A DNA stretch of 63,892 bases from Bacteroidota bacterium (GCA_006226345.1 SBHD01000384.1:1-63892), one strand, 5' to 3'; positions 53,496 to 63,892 are shown, counted from the stretch's first letter. Notes: generated by a model from the sequence alone, not told the origin. Numbers and translations: made by a program.

Positions 53496-54907
53496 GTGCA
53501 AAAATCAGTTTCTTTAAAAGCGTAGAGCAATACGTGGATAAAGCCGCCGGCTTTACGGACATTCCCAAAGGATTGGTCGAGCAGATCCGTGTGTGTAACC
53601 TCGTATTACAAATTCGCTTTCCGATCCGTATCGGAAATGATTACCAGGTAATAGAAGCATATCGTGTTCAGCATAGCCACCACCGCCTTCCGACAAAAGG
53701 AGGCATCCGGTATGCTGAAACAGTGGATCAGGATGAAGTGATGGCACTTGCCTCCCTGATGAGCTACAAATGTGCCCTGGTAGACGTGCCGTTTGGTGGT
53801 GCAAAAGGTGGGATCAGAATCAATCCGCATAAATACACTCCTGATCAACTTCAGTCCATCACCCGCCGATATACTACGGAATTGATCAAGAAGAACTTCA
53901 TTGGTCCCGGCATCGACGTGCCGGCGCCGGACTATGGTACAGGGCCGCGTGAAATGGCCTGGATACTGGATACTTATCAGGCATTCCGGCACGGTGAGAT
54001 CGACTCCATCGGTTGTGTCACCGGTAAACCAATTACCCAGAATGGTATTCGCGGACGTAACGAAGCGACCGGCCGGGGTGTGTTTTATGGCGTTCGGGAA
54101 TGCCTTTCGCATGCTGAGGATATGAAGCGGATAGGTTTGTCAACCGGCATTGCAGGTAAAACCATCGCTGTGCAAGGCCTCGGTAACGTAGGTAGCAATG
54201 CGGCGTTGATCAGCCAGCAGGAAGGTGACGCGATCATTGTCGGTGTGGCCGAACGGGAAGGATCGATCGTCAATCCTAAAGGGATTGATGTGGATGCGCT
54301 CCTCAAGTTCCGGAAAGAAACTGGTTCGATCATCGGTTTCCCGGGCACGAAACACATCGGGGACTCTTCAGCCATCCTGGAAGTAGAATGTGATATCCTG
54401 ATTCCAGCTGCATTGGAAAACCAGATCACGATCGACAATGCAGACAGGATCAAAGCCAAGGTAATTGCCGAGGCAGCCAACGGTCCTATCACGGCCTATG
54501 CTGATCCGATCCTCCAGAAGAAGAATATTCTGATCTTGCCGGACTTCTACATCAATGCCGGCGGTGTAACGGTTTCCTACTTCGAATGGCTGAAGAACCT
54601 GTCGCACCACCGCTTTGGCCGTCTGGAAAACCGCTTCCAGCACAATACCTTTACGGGCATCCTGAAGAAAGTGGAGGAAATGACCGGCAAAGAGGTTCCC
54701 CAGCGGGATCGCGATTTCCTGACCCGGGGAGGCACGGAGATCGATCTGGTAAATTCCGGTCTTGAAGATACCATGATCACCGCCTACCAGCAGATTCGTC
54801 AGACCTTCCTCGAACATAAAGAGATTCCGGATATGCGTACAGCGGCATTTGTTTGTTCGCTGAAGAAAATTGCCAGCGACTATATTGCCATGGGTATTTT
54901 CCCGTAA
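53492..54907 (+). CDS. gdhA: Glu/Leu/Phe/Val dehydrogenase (glutamate dehydrogenase)
   Basis: LPTKGGIRYAETVDQDEVMALASLMSYKCALVDVPFGGAKGGI, GPGIDVPAPDYGTGPREMAWI. Confidence 0.94.
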   Translation: MSAKISFFKSVEQYVDKAAGFTDIPKGLVEQIRVCNLVLQIRFPIRIGNDYQVIEAYRVQHSHHRLPTKGGIRYAETVDQDEVMALASLMSYKCALVDVPFGGAKGGIRINPHKYTPDQLQSITRRYTTELIKKNFIGPGIDVPAPDYGTGPREMAWILDTYQAFRHGEIDSIGCVTGKPITQNGIRGRNEATGRGVFYGVRECLSHAEDMKRIGLSTGIAGKTIAVQGLGNVGSNAALISQQEGDAIIVGVAEREGSIVNPKGIDVDALLKFRKETGSIIGFPGTKHIGDSSAILEVECDILIPAALENQITIDNADRIKAKVIAEAANGPITAYADPILQKKNILILPDFYINAGGVTVSYFEWLKNLSHHRFGRLENRFQHNTFTGILKKVEEMTGKEVPQRDRDFLTRGGTEIDLVNSGLEDTMITAYQQIRQTFLEHKEIPDMRTAAFVCSLKKIASDYIAMGIFP

Positions 54908-55138
54908 GCAAAGAAGGATAATCAAGCCAAAAGGCTGAATCGATTGGATAAATTTGGCAGAAAACGCCAGACCCCAATGGATTCGGCCTTTTTTTATATC
55001 CGTGGCAGAAATCCGCTTTTTTAACAAATATTTATTGGCATAGGCACATTTCAAGGCAATTGCGGGACAAATATTATGGCAATTGAATGACAAAAAGGCC
55101 GTATTATCAAAATTTACAAAGGCTATTACGAAAAAAAC

Positions 55139-55169
55139 TTGCACATAATTTTTTATCGCTCTACCTTTG
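55139..55169 (+). promoter_or_regulatory. promoter of Lrp gene (TTG-N20-TACCTTTG)
   Basis: TTG at 55139-55141 and TACCTTTG at 55162-55169. Confidence 0.6.
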
Positions 55170-55215
55170 GAGAAATTTTACAAACCAAAATTATATTTCA
55201 TAACGCCATCGCATT

Positions 55216-55695
55216 ATGTCTGAAAAGCTGGATAAAATAGATTTGAAAATTTTGAAGATCCTGCAGGAGAACAGTAAGATCACGAACCTGGATCTGTCGA
55301 AGAAAATCGGACTTTCGCCCGCTCCTACCCTGGAGCGTGTTAAAAAACTGGAACAGAGCGATATCATCCAAAGCTATCATGCACAGGTCAACCCTCAAAT
55401 GATGGGCCTGAACGTGAAAACATTTGTGCTTGTTTCTCTGGCCTGGAAACGGGAAAATGCCCTGAACAACTTTCTGGATAAGATTGCCAAGGTGGATGAG
55501 ATCACAGAATGTTATATCATCACCGGTGAAGCGGATTTCCTCGTTAAGATCGTTTGTAAGGATATCCCGACTTATGAGCAACTCCTGTTTAAAACACTCA
55601 GCCAGATTGAAGAGATCGAGCGCCTGAAAACACTGATGACCCTGTCTACGGTAAAGGATTCAAAGATCCTGCCTTATAATTACGAAGAAAAATAA
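55216..55695 (+). CDS. Lrp/AsnC-family transcriptional regulator
   Basis: LDKIDLKILKILQENSKITNLDLSKKIGLSPAPTLERVKKLE. Confidence 0.96.
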   Translation: MSEKLDKIDLKILKILQENSKITNLDLSKKIGLSPAPTLERVKKLEQSDIIQSYHAQVNPQMMGLNVKTFVLVSLAWKRENALNNFLDKIAKVDEITECYIITGEADFLVKIVCKDIPTYEQLLFKTLSQIEEIERLKTLMTLSTVKDSKILPYNYEEK

Positions 55696-55716
55696 TACAG
55701 CCTTTTGTGAGTTAAT

Positions 55717-55749
55717 GAAGCCCCCTGCGCTGTTGGCGCAGGGGGCTTC
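55717..55749. terminator. bidirectional terminator between lrp and pfkA
   Basis: GAAGCCCCCTGCGC-tgttg-GCGCAGGGGGCTTC. Confidence 0.85.
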
Positions 55750-55776
55750 GTATTTCCCGGAAGTGGCATGTGCTGT

Positions 55777-56763
55777 TTACTGTGCCAGGATATGCGCCAT
55801 ACGCAGCAGTTCCTTGTTAAATTGTTTGCTTTTGGAAATAGCCTCGTCAAACGTAGTGTGGTGTATCCGGTTATTCCGTAATCCGACCATCATACCGGCT
55901 TTCCCCTCCAACAACGCCTCTACCGCCCCAAAACCTAGCACACTGGCCAGTACACGATCAAAGGAAGAGGGCGACCCGCCCCGTTGCAGGTGCCCGATCA
56001 CCGATACCTTAATATCATCAAACACTTCTATCTTCTCCTCCACCAGCCGGGCTATATCATAAACGGTGCCCATGTGGTTGCCTTCCGCTACGATCACAAT
56101 ACTGAATAATTTGGCCCGCTTGGCGCCGCGTTTGAGCAGCTTGACCAGATCGTCGATATTGGAATCTTCCTCCGGTATCAACACTCCACCCGCCCCGCCG
56201 GCAATTGCCGTATGCAGTGCCAGGAAACCGGAATGACGGCCCATGACCTCCACAAAGAACAACCTGTTGTGCGAATCCGCCGTATCGCGGATCTTGTCTA
56301 CTGCCTGCACGGCTGTATTGACCGCGGTATCAAACCCGATTGAAAAATCCGTTCCAAAGAGGTCATTGTCAATCGTACCGGGGATCCCAATGATCGGAAC
56401 ATCCGGATATTCCTGCATAAAAGTCATGGCACCGGTAAAAGTGCCGTTTCCTCCAATCGCAATAAGGGCGTCGATATCATGCAGAATGATATTCTCATAT
56501 GCCTGCCGACGACCTTCCGGCGTCATAAACCGCTTGCTGCGGGCAGTTTTCAGCACCGTGCCTCCGCGATGGATGATATTGCTCACATCCGAGGTTTCCA
56601 GCCGCTTGATCGTACCGTCGATCATGCCTTCGTACCCACGGTGAATCCCGTATACATGCAGGTCATTATTCAGGGCATTGCGCACGGTGGCGCGTATGGC
56701 AGCATTCATGCCCGGAGCGTCACCGCCGGATGTAAAGACTGCAATGCGTTTTATTTCTTTCAT
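55777..56763 (-). CDS. pfkA: 6-phosphofructokinase
   Basis: IAVFTSGGDAPGMNAAIRATVR, GGNGTFTGA, GIPGTIDNDL, EVMGRHSGFLAL, HLQRGGSPSSFDR. Confidence 0.97.
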   Translation of the reverse strand: MKEIKRIAVFTSGGDAPGMNAAIRATVRNALNNDLHVYGIHRGYEGMIDGTIKRLETSDVSNIIHRGGTVLKTARSKRFMTPEGRRQAYENIILHDIDALIAIGGNGTFTGAMTFMQEYPDVPIIGIPGTIDNDLFGTDFSIGFDTAVNTAVQAVDKIRDTADSHNRLFFVEVMGRHSGFLALHTAIAGGAGGVLIPEEDSNIDDLVKLLKRGAKRAKLFSIVIVAEGNHMGTVYDIARLVEEKIEVFDDIKVSVIGHLQRGGSPSSFDRVLASVLGFGAVEALLEGKAGMMVGLRNNRIHHTTFDEAISKSKQFNKELLRMAHILAQ

Positions 56764-56862
56764 AATTTAAAAATTCGTTTTTGGGAAATTCCCATCCCGC
56801 CACTTACCAAGCATCAGTATTGATTTTCCATTCGAATACGATAATACGAAAAGGCTCCCGGT

Positions 56863-57714
56863 CTAGTCCATTGAACCCAGATGAAACTCAGCCAGGGCAT
56901 GGATGGGTTTCCGGAGTATCACACCCGGCCGCAAATGCCTGTCTTCCATACATTCCAGCAGTATTTCCTCAAAATGGTGGGCAATTGAACCGACAAAGTG
57001 AACCGGCACCTGCTGATGCCCCTGGTATTTACAGACATGCCTGTCCAGAAAATCCCCCAGGGAATCAGCAATAAGCTGCCGGGTATAAGGGTGCGCCATA
57101 TGGTCACCCAGAAAACGGGTAAATGTGGCTATGTAGGCATTGGCATTCAGGCCTTTTTCATACACCTGATCCTTAATATAGTCCTTGCCTTCAGGATACG
57201 CCTGTTCAAAAGCTGCTTTCAGGTCTTCCGGCAACTCCCGGTAAAACCAGGCCCGAAGCAGCGCCTTCCCCAGATGTGTCCCGCTTCCTTCGTCCCCCAA
57301 CAACCACCCTAATGAGATCACATTATCCCGGATTGCTGTACCATCATAATAACAACTGTTCGAACCGGTTCCCAGGATACAGGAGATCCCGGCCCGGTGT
57401 TTACAGGTGGCCCGGGCTGCAGCCAGGAGGTCGTGCTCAACTTCTGTTACCGCACCCGGGAAAACCTCTGCCAGCGCCTCGCCAACAATACCTGCCCGGT
57501 AATCATCGTGTATTCCCGTTCCGTAAAACCAGATCCGGTCTGCCGTTTCACCTTTCAGGTTTGGTACAAGTTGTTGTTTCAGAATAGTAACAACATCCGC
57601 TGTTGATTGAATAAAGGGATTAAAGCCGGAAGTGTTTTCCAGCCGGTGATCACGATTGCCGCCAATCAGCAGCCAATCGCATTTTGTAGATCCGCAATCT
57701 GCGATAATAACCAT
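56863..57714 (-). CDS. BadF/BadG-type ATPase, N-acetylglucosamine kinase-like
   Basis: VIIADCGSTKCDWLLI, CILGTGSNSCYYDG, LGWLLGDEGSGTHLGKAL. Start chosen at MVIIADCG. Confidence 0.88.
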   Translation of the reverse strand: MVIIADCGSTKCDWLLIGGNRDHRLENTSGFNPFIQSTADVVTILKQQLVPNLKGETADRIWFYGTGIHDDYRAGIVGEALAEVFPGAVTEVEHDLLAAARATCKHRAGISCILGTGSNSCYYDGTAIRDNVISLGWLLGDEGSGTHLGKALLRAWFYRELPEDLKAAFEQAYPEGKDYIKDQVYEKGLNANAYIATFTRFLGDHMAHPYTRQLIADSLGDFLDRHVCKYQGHQQVPVHFVGSIAHHFEEILLECMEDRHLRPGVILRKPIHALAEFHLGSMD

Positions 57715-57761
57715 AGATAAACGCAATAATTGTGTACAAATTACACGAAGTTCCAAAGGGG

Positions 57762-57769
57762 CAAAAATA
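57762..57769 (-). promoter_or_regulatory. -7 box TATTTTTG (minus strand) upstream of the kinase
   Basis: CAAAAATA on the plus strand. Confidence 0.35.
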
Positions 57770-58029
57770 GCAGATTCCCGGTCTTTTCCAGGTTGTTTAA
57801 AAATTTTGCCGGAAAAAACAGGCCAATCGGGCGGCATTCCCATCGGAATAGGCAGTCATGCCCTTCGATTGCTATCCCGGATACTACCCCCACCCCACTT
57901 TCTGCACCCCAAATGGCCGTTTTAAAAAACAATTTATTTTTTATAAAACTTTTTGTTGTTTTAAAAACACATTTTGTTTTACTTTGTGCCCAGACGAACT
58001 CAAATTGTCCCTCACTAAAAAATTAAAAC

Positions 58030-58881
58030 ATGGCACGTATGCATTACCACTATGCCGCATCAAAAAACCAACCGGGCGCTTCTGCTGCCAACGGTCATAT
58101 CCTGAACGAACCGGTACTTTGGAAGTGTCTGCTGCTGATCGCTCTCACTTACCTGGTCTGGAGTGAGAAACTGTCCATCGTACTGGATCTGAGCCCCGGC
58201 CAACCGGCCAACAGCGCCATGATGCCTGTCCGGCAGAATGTCAAAGCGTCGTTCCTGCCGGAGTTCGAAACGAGGCCTGCTGCCACCTCCCCGCCAGCAT
58301 CAACCCCTCAGCCAGAACGGAAAAAGTCTCAGGTCGCGTTACCGCCAGGTTCTGACAGCCATATCACTTTTGCAGTTGATCCCGGATTTGCCGGACGAAA
58401 TCATGTATCGGCAGATAAAGTGAGTGGCTCTATGCAAAAATGTCAGGAGTACATTGCCCGTTTTTCACCGGTAGCCGTTGCTGAGATGCAGAAATATGGC
58501 ATTCCGGCCAGTATTATCCTGGCCCAGGGCCTCCTGGAAAGCAATGCCGGGGCGAGCACGCTTGCAAAGGCTACCAACAATCACTTTGGGATCAAGTGCT
58601 TTTCCAACAAATGTAAAAACGGGCATTGTGCCAATTTCAGTGACGACTCGCACAAGGATTTCTTCGTCCGTTACGGAAATGTATGGAGCAGCTACCGGGC
58701 GCACAGTGTGTTGCTAAAGGATAGCAAACGTTATGCAGGGTTGTTCAGGCTGAATCAATCCGATTACCAAGGATGGGCTAAAGGGTTGGCAAAAGCAGGT
58801 TACGCCACAGATAAACAGTATGCCGACAAACTGATCGCCCTGATTGAGAACCTGGAGCTTTACACCTATGATCAACCCTAA
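58030..58881 (+). CDS. glucosaminidase-domain (FlgJ-like) hydrolase
   Basis: YGIPASIILAQGLLESNAGASTLAKATNNHFGIKC...YGNVWSSYRAHSVLLKDSKRYAGLF. Confidence 0.93.
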   Translation: MARMHYHYAASKNQPGASAANGHILNEPVLWKCLLLIALTYLVWSEKLSIVLDLSPGQPANSAMMPVRQNVKASFLPEFETRPAATSPPASTPQPERKKSQVALPPGSDSHITFAVDPGFAGRNHVSADKVSGSMQKCQEYIARFSPVAVAEMQKYGIPASIILAQGLLESNAGASTLAKATNNHFGIKCFSNKCKNGHCANFSDDSHKDFFVRYGNVWSSYRAHSVLLKDSKRYAGLFRLNQSDYQGWAKGLAKAGYATDKQYADKLIALIENLELYTYDQP

Positions 58882-58912
58882 TCCACGGCTTCCATGAAAG
58901 CGACCAAACACA

Positions 58913-58951
58913 AAAAGCCCTTTCCATCAACAAACAATGGAAAGGGCTTTT
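58913..58951. terminator. bidirectional terminator
   Basis: AAAAGCCCTTTCCAT...ATGGAAAGGGCTTTT. Confidence 0.85.
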
Positions 58952-58969
58952 CGATTTCCTTGAGCGGTA

Positions 58970-59242
58970 TCAGCCGCCGGACTGCAAAGGAATTTCAGCA
59001 CCAGTAGCTGGACCACCGGAGCCCACCACCATAACTGAGACAACACAAAGTACCAAAAGGATACCTGCCAGTACCCAGGTAGCACGCTCGATAAAATCAG
59101 TAGAACGGGCCGCTCCGAATAATTGTTGAGCCTGACCTCCAAATGTGGGGTCAATACCACCGCCCTTAGGATTCTGCACCAAAATCGCAGCCATAAGGAG
59201 CACACTAACCAAGGCGATTAAAACCGCTAAAGTGGATAACAT
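58970..59242 (-). CDS. secG: preprotein translocase subunit SecG
   Basis: LMAAILVQNPKGGGIDPTFGGQAQQLFGAARSTDFIERATWVLA. Confidence 0.92.
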   Translation of the reverse strand: MLSTLAVLIALVSVLLMAAILVQNPKGGGIDPTFGGQAQQLFGAARSTDFIERATWVLAGILLVLCVVSVMVVGSGGPATGAEIPLQSGG

Positions 59243-59249
59243 ATGGATC

Positions 59250-60146
59250 TTATTTTTTTAATTTTTCAATCTGGGCCGCAAAGTAAGCGCTTTTCCCGGG
59301 AATTGCCAAAATAAGTCGCTCATACATCTCAATCGCTTTTTCCGTATACCCTTGATCGGCATATAACTTAGCCAGTGTTTCAGACGCAATGGATTTACTT
59401 TCTGTAACACTTTTCTCCGCCAGTTGCTGCGGTGTTATAGCCGAATTATCCGCTGCGGAACCCTGTTCTTCCGGCTTTTGAGGGATGGTTTCAGGCTCTT
59501 TTACGGGCATCACCGGCTCCTGCTCTGGCACAGTTGGAACTGAAGCAGGGGTTAATACAGGCGGATTAAACTGATTAATCCAGATACCAAAGCTCAGTTT
59601 TTCGCCTGAAGCTTGTTCAGAATCAGGCGCATTGGATTCCATTTCTTTCATTTCTTCAGCAACTGGTACGGGTTGGTCCTCTGCAGGTTGCAGCGCTGCC
59701 GGCGCTTTTATTTCTTCCGGAGCAGCAGCGGTATCCGACTGATCTGTTTGTCCGGGCTCTGGCACATATGCCGTTTCAGCCGGCTCATTCGCTGTAGGTG
59801 TGGATTCTCTTGGCACCGGCGTTTTTGAATGGAGCTCCCGTTGTACCGTTTCAATTGGTTTCAACTCAAGCACCGGTATTTCCTCCTCCATATCAACAGG
59901 CTGAGGAGCCAGGCTCTTTGGAGCGATCAGTTCAAAAAGGCGGGTTCGGTCCAGGCTATACGTGGCAGCAGCTGCCAGATTGCGGGAAAAATCCGCGTGT
60001 TTGTCCTGTCTGGATTTTAGGGCCAGGAGATAACGCAGGTTGTGCACATACGGATAAGTCAGGGCCAACGTTTTCAGTTCTTCGTAAGGAATCGTGGCCA
60101 GCAAATCCGGGTTGTTCATCAACTTGAGGAAGCGCTCCTGCGTCAT
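59250..60146 (-). CDS. TPR-like protein with Pro/Glu-rich linker
   Basis: C-terminal SETLAKLYADQGYTEKAIEMYERLILAIPGKSAYFAAQIEKLKK; central low-complexity P/E/A-rich segment. Confidence 0.75.
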   Translation of the reverse strand: MTQERFLKLMNNPDLLATIPYEELKTLALTYPYVHNLRYLLALKSRQDKHADFSRNLAAAATYSLDRTRLFELIAPKSLAPQPVDMEEEIPVLELKPIETVQRELHSKTPVPRESTPTANEPAETAYVPEPGQTDQSDTAAAPEEIKAPAALQPAEDQPVPVAEEMKEMESNAPDSEQASGEKLSFGIWINQFNPPVLTPASVPTVPEQEPVMPVKEPETIPQKPEEQGSAADNSAITPQQLAEKSVTESKSIASETLAKLYADQGYTEKAIEMYERLILAIPGKSAYFAAQIEKLKK

Positions 60147-60149
60147 AAA

Positions 60150-60671
60150 CTACCAATTATTAAACGCTGCGTTAAAAATATCTTCCAGTAACTGTGTGGA
60201 GATCTGCCGGATCAATTCATCCTGAATGCTCAGCAGATCCTGGTCATTTGCAAATTCAGCAAAGTGGCTGAAACTGCGCTCACTGGTCCAGCCACCTTCC
60301 GCCCCTTCTTTATTCACCATATAATTTACCTGAAACCGGATCTCCAATCGGTTCAGGGCAACTGTCTCGCCTGGTTTGGGCGCTACAGGCACTACCCTGT
60401 AATCCACTACCCTGCCTTCAAACTCTGCATCCGGCACATCGCCGTTTAATACCAGTGGTGTTTCGGTCCGGACCTTGTCTTTCAACAGTTCCGTAAAATC
60501 AACTGCCAGCGTGGGTGGCGCATTGGGTGCAGTATTGTCAAAGTTACGGACAAAAAAGGTTTTGATGTTCGGATCGATCGAAATCCCCTTGAACGAGTAA
60601 CATCCGCTAACAAGCCCCAGGGTTGTTAGCAGCAGCAGTAAATAAACAGTTCGAGAGGTGCACATAATCAA
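60150..60671 (-). CDS. lptE: LptE-family lipoprotein
   Basis: LVSGCYSFKGISIDPNIKTFFVRNFDNTAPNAPPTLAVDFTELLKDKVRTETPLVL. Confidence 0.85.
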   Translation of the reverse strand: MIMCTSRTVYLLLLLTTLGLVSGCYSFKGISIDPNIKTFFVRNFDNTAPNAPPTLAVDFTELLKDKVRTETPLVLNGDVPDAEFEGRVVDYRVVPVAPKPGETVALNRLEIRFQVNYMVNKEGAEGGWTSERSFSHFAEFANDQDLLSIQDELIRQISTQLLEDIFNAAFNNW

Positions 60672-60786
60672 GTCCTTTTCAACAAACGGTCAGACCAAGG
60701 AAATTATTCTGTATAATTCCGGGCTGTCGGCAGGCCTGTACCTAAAACGCAGACCGGTACATCCACGATGCCTGAAGCCGCCTCTT

Positions 60787-62346
60787 CTATTCCCATTCAA
60801 TCGTAGCCGGCGGCTTGGTACTGATATCATATACCACACGGTTGATCCCCTTTACGTTATTAATGATCGCACTGGAAACCTCCGCCAGAAAATCATAGGG
60901 CAGGCGGCTCCAATCGGCGGTCATACCGTCTGTACTGTTGACCGCACGCAATGCAACCGTCTGTTCATAGGTCCGTTCATCCCCCATAACACCGACTGAT
61001 TGTACCGGAAGCAGGATAGTACCCGCCTGCCAGACCTGATCGTATAAGCCATGTTTGCGGAGTGCATTAATGTATATAGCATCGGCCTCCTGCAGCATCC
61101 GTACCTTTTCCGGTGTGATCGCTCCCAGAATCCGGATGCCAAGCCCCGGCCCCGGAAACGGATGCCGGCCAAGGATGGCTTCCGGGATGTTCAGTTCCTT
61201 CCCCACCCGGCGTACTTCATCCTTGAAAAGCATCCGAAGGGGCTCAACGATCTTCAGGTTCAGTTTTTCCGGAAGTCCACCTACATTGTGGTGGCTCTTG
61301 ATCGTAACAGATGGACCATGCACGCTGATCGATTCGATCACATCGGGATAAATGGTCCCTTGGCCCAGCCAGTGACAATCAGGATGCGCTTTGGATTCCT
61401 CTTCAAATATCTCAATAAACATCCGGCCGATGATCTTGCGTTTCCCTTCCGGGCTGTCAACGCCATGCAGTGCATCATAAAAGCGTTGCCGGGCATCTAC
61501 TCCTTCAATATTCAATCCCATGTGCTGATAAGAGTCCAGCACATCTGAAAATTCATTTTTACGCAGCAAGCCGTTATCAACAAAAAAGCAGAACAAACGA
61601 TCGCCGATTGCCTGGTGCAGGAGCATAGCGGCAACAGTGGAGTCCACTCCGCCCGACAATGCCAGGATCGCCTTGTCATTTCCGATCTGCTGCCGTAATG
61701 CAGCAATAGAATCTTCCACAAAATGGGCTGGCGTCCAATCACCAGAGCACTTGCATATCCCCAAAACAAAATTCTTCAGATACTGGAACCCTTCCTGGCT
61801 GTGGTAGACCTCCGGATGGAACTGAATGCCATAAACCGGGCGGTTAAAGCGCCCCTCTGCCGATCGGAATGCGGCAATTGGTATACTGTCCGTGCCTGCC
61901 AGGAGATCGAACCCTTCAGGTAATTGCAGGATCGTATCCCCATGGCTCATCCAGACTTCAGACCGCGGCGCCGTATGCATAAAAAACGGATCTCCGGTTG
62001 CCTGCTGCTCCAGGAATGCTTTTCCATATTCGCGCTTTTCGGATCGTGCCACCATCCCACCATAAAAATCTGCCGTCAGCTGTGCGCCATAACAGATACC
62101 CAACATAGGGACTTTCCCCACTACTGTATTCAGATCCAGCCGCAAAGCATCGGGCTGTTTTACAGAGAACGGGCTACCGGACAGGATCACGCCTTTAACC
62201 TCCGGTGTCAGTTCCGGCATTTTGTTGTAGGGGACGATCTCACAGAACACATTCATTTCGCGCACCCGCCGGGCGATCAGCTGCGTATACTGCGAACCAA
62301 AATCAAGAATGAGGATTTTTTCCATATTGTCAATTGAAGAGCGCAA
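60787..62346 (-). CDS. guaA: GMP synthase (glutamine-hydrolysing)
   Basis: [55 protein letters not shown]-terminal [16 protein letters not shown] start at about 62322 is likely. Confidence 0.97.
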   Translation of the reverse strand: MRSSIDNMEKILILDFGSQYTQLIARRVREMNVFCEIVPYNKMPELTPEVKGVILSGSPFSVKQPDALRLDLNTVVGKVPMLGICYGAQLTADFYGGMVARSEKREYGKAFLEQQATGDPFFMHTAPRSEVWMSHGDTILQLPEGFDLLAGTDSIPIAAFRSAEGRFNRPVYGIQFHPEVYHSQEGFQYLKNFVLGICKCSGDWTPAHFVEDSIAALRQQIGNDKAILALSGGVDSTVAAMLLHQAIGDRLFCFFVDNGLLRKNEFSDVLDSYQHMGLNIEGVDARQRFYDALHGVDSPEGKRKIIGRMFIEIFEEESKAHPDCHWLGQGTIYPDVIESISVHGPSVTIKSHHNVGGLPEKLNLKIVEPLRMLFKDEVRRVGKELNIPEAILGRHPFPGPGLGIRILGAITPEKVRMLQEADAIYINALRKHGLYDQVWQAGTILLPVQSVGVMGDERTYEQTVALRAVNSTDGMTADWSRLPYDFLAEVSSAIINNVKGINRVVYDISTKPPATIEWE

Positions 62347-62351
62347 AGGTA
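62344..62351 (-). promoter_or_regulatory. -7 box TACCTTTG (minus strand) upstream of guaA
   Basis: CAAAGGTA on the plus strand. Confidence 0.5.
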
Positions 62352-62370
62352 ATGGAATAAGTCGTTTGAA

Positions 62371-63267
62371 TTATTCCCGGATCACCATTCTGCGCACGGT
62401 ATGATTCTGAAACTTCAACCATATCCAGTATGCACCTGCAGGGAGTGTATTCATATCCAGGGTTAGATTGCCAACCGCAGCACAATATGTAGATTGAACC
62501 AGCCCCCCCCTGGCATCAAAGACCCGAACCCATTCCGGCTCCTGTCCCAGCGCAGACCAATCGAGGTACAATTTGTCTGACACCGGATTAGGATAGCATA
62601 CTACCGGTTTTCCCGCTATTTCACCAGGTACATTTGTTAAACCTACTGGCACCAGTTCCTGGAACACCGAAGTGCCGCAGAAATTATCAGCGAGCAGGGT
62701 GACAGTATACTGCCCGTTTTGGGCATATTGATGACCAGGGGCATAATCATCTGATGCCGGGGAACCGTCTCCAAAGTACCAGGTAAAATTTGCAGCACGC
62801 TGGCTATGATTGTCAAACTGGACAAGCCTATTTCCCGCAAAATGATAGCCAAACATGGCTTCCGGATAGCCGATGACGGTGACCGCGATCTCCCGTACGA
62901 TCGTATCGGCACCAGATCCATTGACCGCAATTAGTGTAACAGCATAGCGGCCGGACTGCCCATACTCTACTTCCGGGTCCGGCTGGGCAGATGTGGCCGG
63001 GGAGCCTCCGGGGAATAACCAGAGAAAAGACAAATTATCGCCCAGGGACTGATTGACGAACTGTACAGTGACTGCAGTGCAGTCTGCCACTGAGTCCGGC
63101 GCCTCAAAAAGTGCAACCGGCACGGAGCGGGCAGGCGCGACTCCGGGGTGCCTGGTTTCGGCAAGCCGGCTCACCGCACCTTCGCAGGCAGGATTCTGCA
63201 GGAAAAATGAAAACAGAAAGAACGGCAGGGAAAGGAGCATTTGCTCCACAGATTGAAAAAAAGGCAT
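62371..63267 (-). CDS. PKD-domain secreted protein with T9SS-type C-terminus
   Basis: FLWLFPGGSPATSAQPDPEVEYGQSGRYAVTLIAVN and FTWYFGDGSPASDDYAPGHQYAQNGQYTVTLLADN PKD repeats; CYPNPVSDKLYLDW...VRRMVIRE tail. Confidence 0.9.
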   Translation of the reverse strand: MPFFQSVEQMLLSLPFFLFSFFLQNPACEGAVSRLAETRHPGVAPARSVPVALFEAPDSVADCTAVTVQFVNQSLGDNLSFLWLFPGGSPATSAQPDPEVEYGQSGRYAVTLIAVNGSGADTIVREIAVTVIGYPEAMFGYHFAGNRLVQFDNHSQRAANFTWYFGDGSPASDDYAPGHQYAQNGQYTVTLLADNFCGTSVFQELVPVGLTNVPGEIAGKPVVCYPNPVSDKLYLDWSALGQEPEWVRVFDARGGLVQSTYCAAVGNLTLDMNTLPAGAYWIWLKFQNHTVRRMVIRE

Positions 63268-63311
63268 CGGTTGGGAGGTGTTTGATCAGGGGGCGAAATT
63301 GCTAAATATGT

Positions 63312-63343
63312 TTGGTTTTGTGAAAAACATTAACGTACCTTTG
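63312..63343 (+). promoter_or_regulatory. rpsP promoter (TTG-N21-TACCTTTG)
   Basis: TTG at 63312-63314 and TACCTTTG at 63336-63343, 21-bp gap. Confidence 0.6.
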
Positions 63344-63423
63344 CGCGCTCGAAAAGCCCGGCGTTATTTTTTAGATAAGTAACCGGGCGAGATTATATCT
63401 CTTAACTTAAATTTTCGCTTACC

Positions 63424-63892
63424 ATGGCAGTTAAACTGCGTCTCCAACGTAAAGGCCGTAAGAAGGCTCCGTTCTATCACATTGTAGCCGCTGATGCGCG
63501 CGCGCCACGCGACGGCCGTTTCATCGAAAAACTTGGCACCTACAACCCATTAACCGTTCCGGCAACTATCGAACTCAACCGCGAACGTACTTTTGATTGG
63601 TTGATGAAAGGTGCACAGCCTACCGATACCGTCCGGGCAATCCTGCGCTATAAGGGTGTACTTTATCAAAAGCACCTTGCCATTGGTGTGAAAAAAGGCG
63701 CGCTTACTGAAGAGCAGGCAGAAGCCAAACTAAACCAATGGCTGGAGGAGAAAGCAAGCAACATCACTAAGCATCGTGAACAAACGGCGGAAAAACAACG
63801 CCAGTTCCTCGCCACCGTAGACGGCAAACCGAAAGCAAAACCGAAGCCTGCTGAAGAGCCCGCTCCGGCTGTTGAAGAGGCTGCTCCGGCTG
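63424..63892 (+). CDS. rpsP: 30S ribosomal protein S16 (3' truncated by window end)
   Basis: [43 protein letters not shown]; reading frame runs off the window. Confidence 0.96.
   Translation, partial: MAVKLRLQRKGRKKAPFYHIVAADARAPRDGRFIEKLGTYNPLTVPATIELNRERTFDWLMKGAQPTDTVRAILRYKGVLYQKHLAIGVKKGALTEEQAEAKLNQWLEEKASNITKHREQTAEKQRQFLATVDGKPKAKPKPAEEPAPAVEEAAPA

Overview
This window is from a Bacteroidota genome, most likely a Saprospiria-like lineage. The lineage call rests on TAnnTTTG promoter boxes, FecI/FecR/TonB-receptor/DUF4249 modules, T9SS-type C-terminal sorting tails and a short RpoD. About 65 CDSs are supported. Most are housekeeping: purL, mdh, pyrG, lipB, msrB, groEL/groES, ychF, accD, a ccmB/ccmC-ccsA cluster, gdhA, lrp, pfkA, secG, lptE, guaA, and rpsP truncated at the right edge. 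There is also a copper/heavy-metal cluster (CopA, HMA chaperone, six-TM exporter-like protein, CDF). I saw no tRNA, rRNA, CRISPR array or transposase. The items most worth follow-up are: (1) a 1046-aa orphan with an N-terminal TIR-like domain and about five degenerate copies of a ~110-140 aa module (18274-21414); (2) a membrane-anchored coiled-coil protein resembling PspA/IM30 (ESCRT-III-like) with a small membrane partner (2001-3290); (3) a predicted T9SS-secreted deiminase of the agmatine/peptidylarginine deiminase superfamily (31881-33662); (4) a CcsA/CcmC-like protein with a large extra domain inserted after TM1; (5) a GT2-aldo/keto reductase-FAD oxidoreductase cassette; (6) a cluster of TGACAG/CTGTCA repeats upstream of groES. 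All homology calls are by eye from the translations; no database or structure searches were run.
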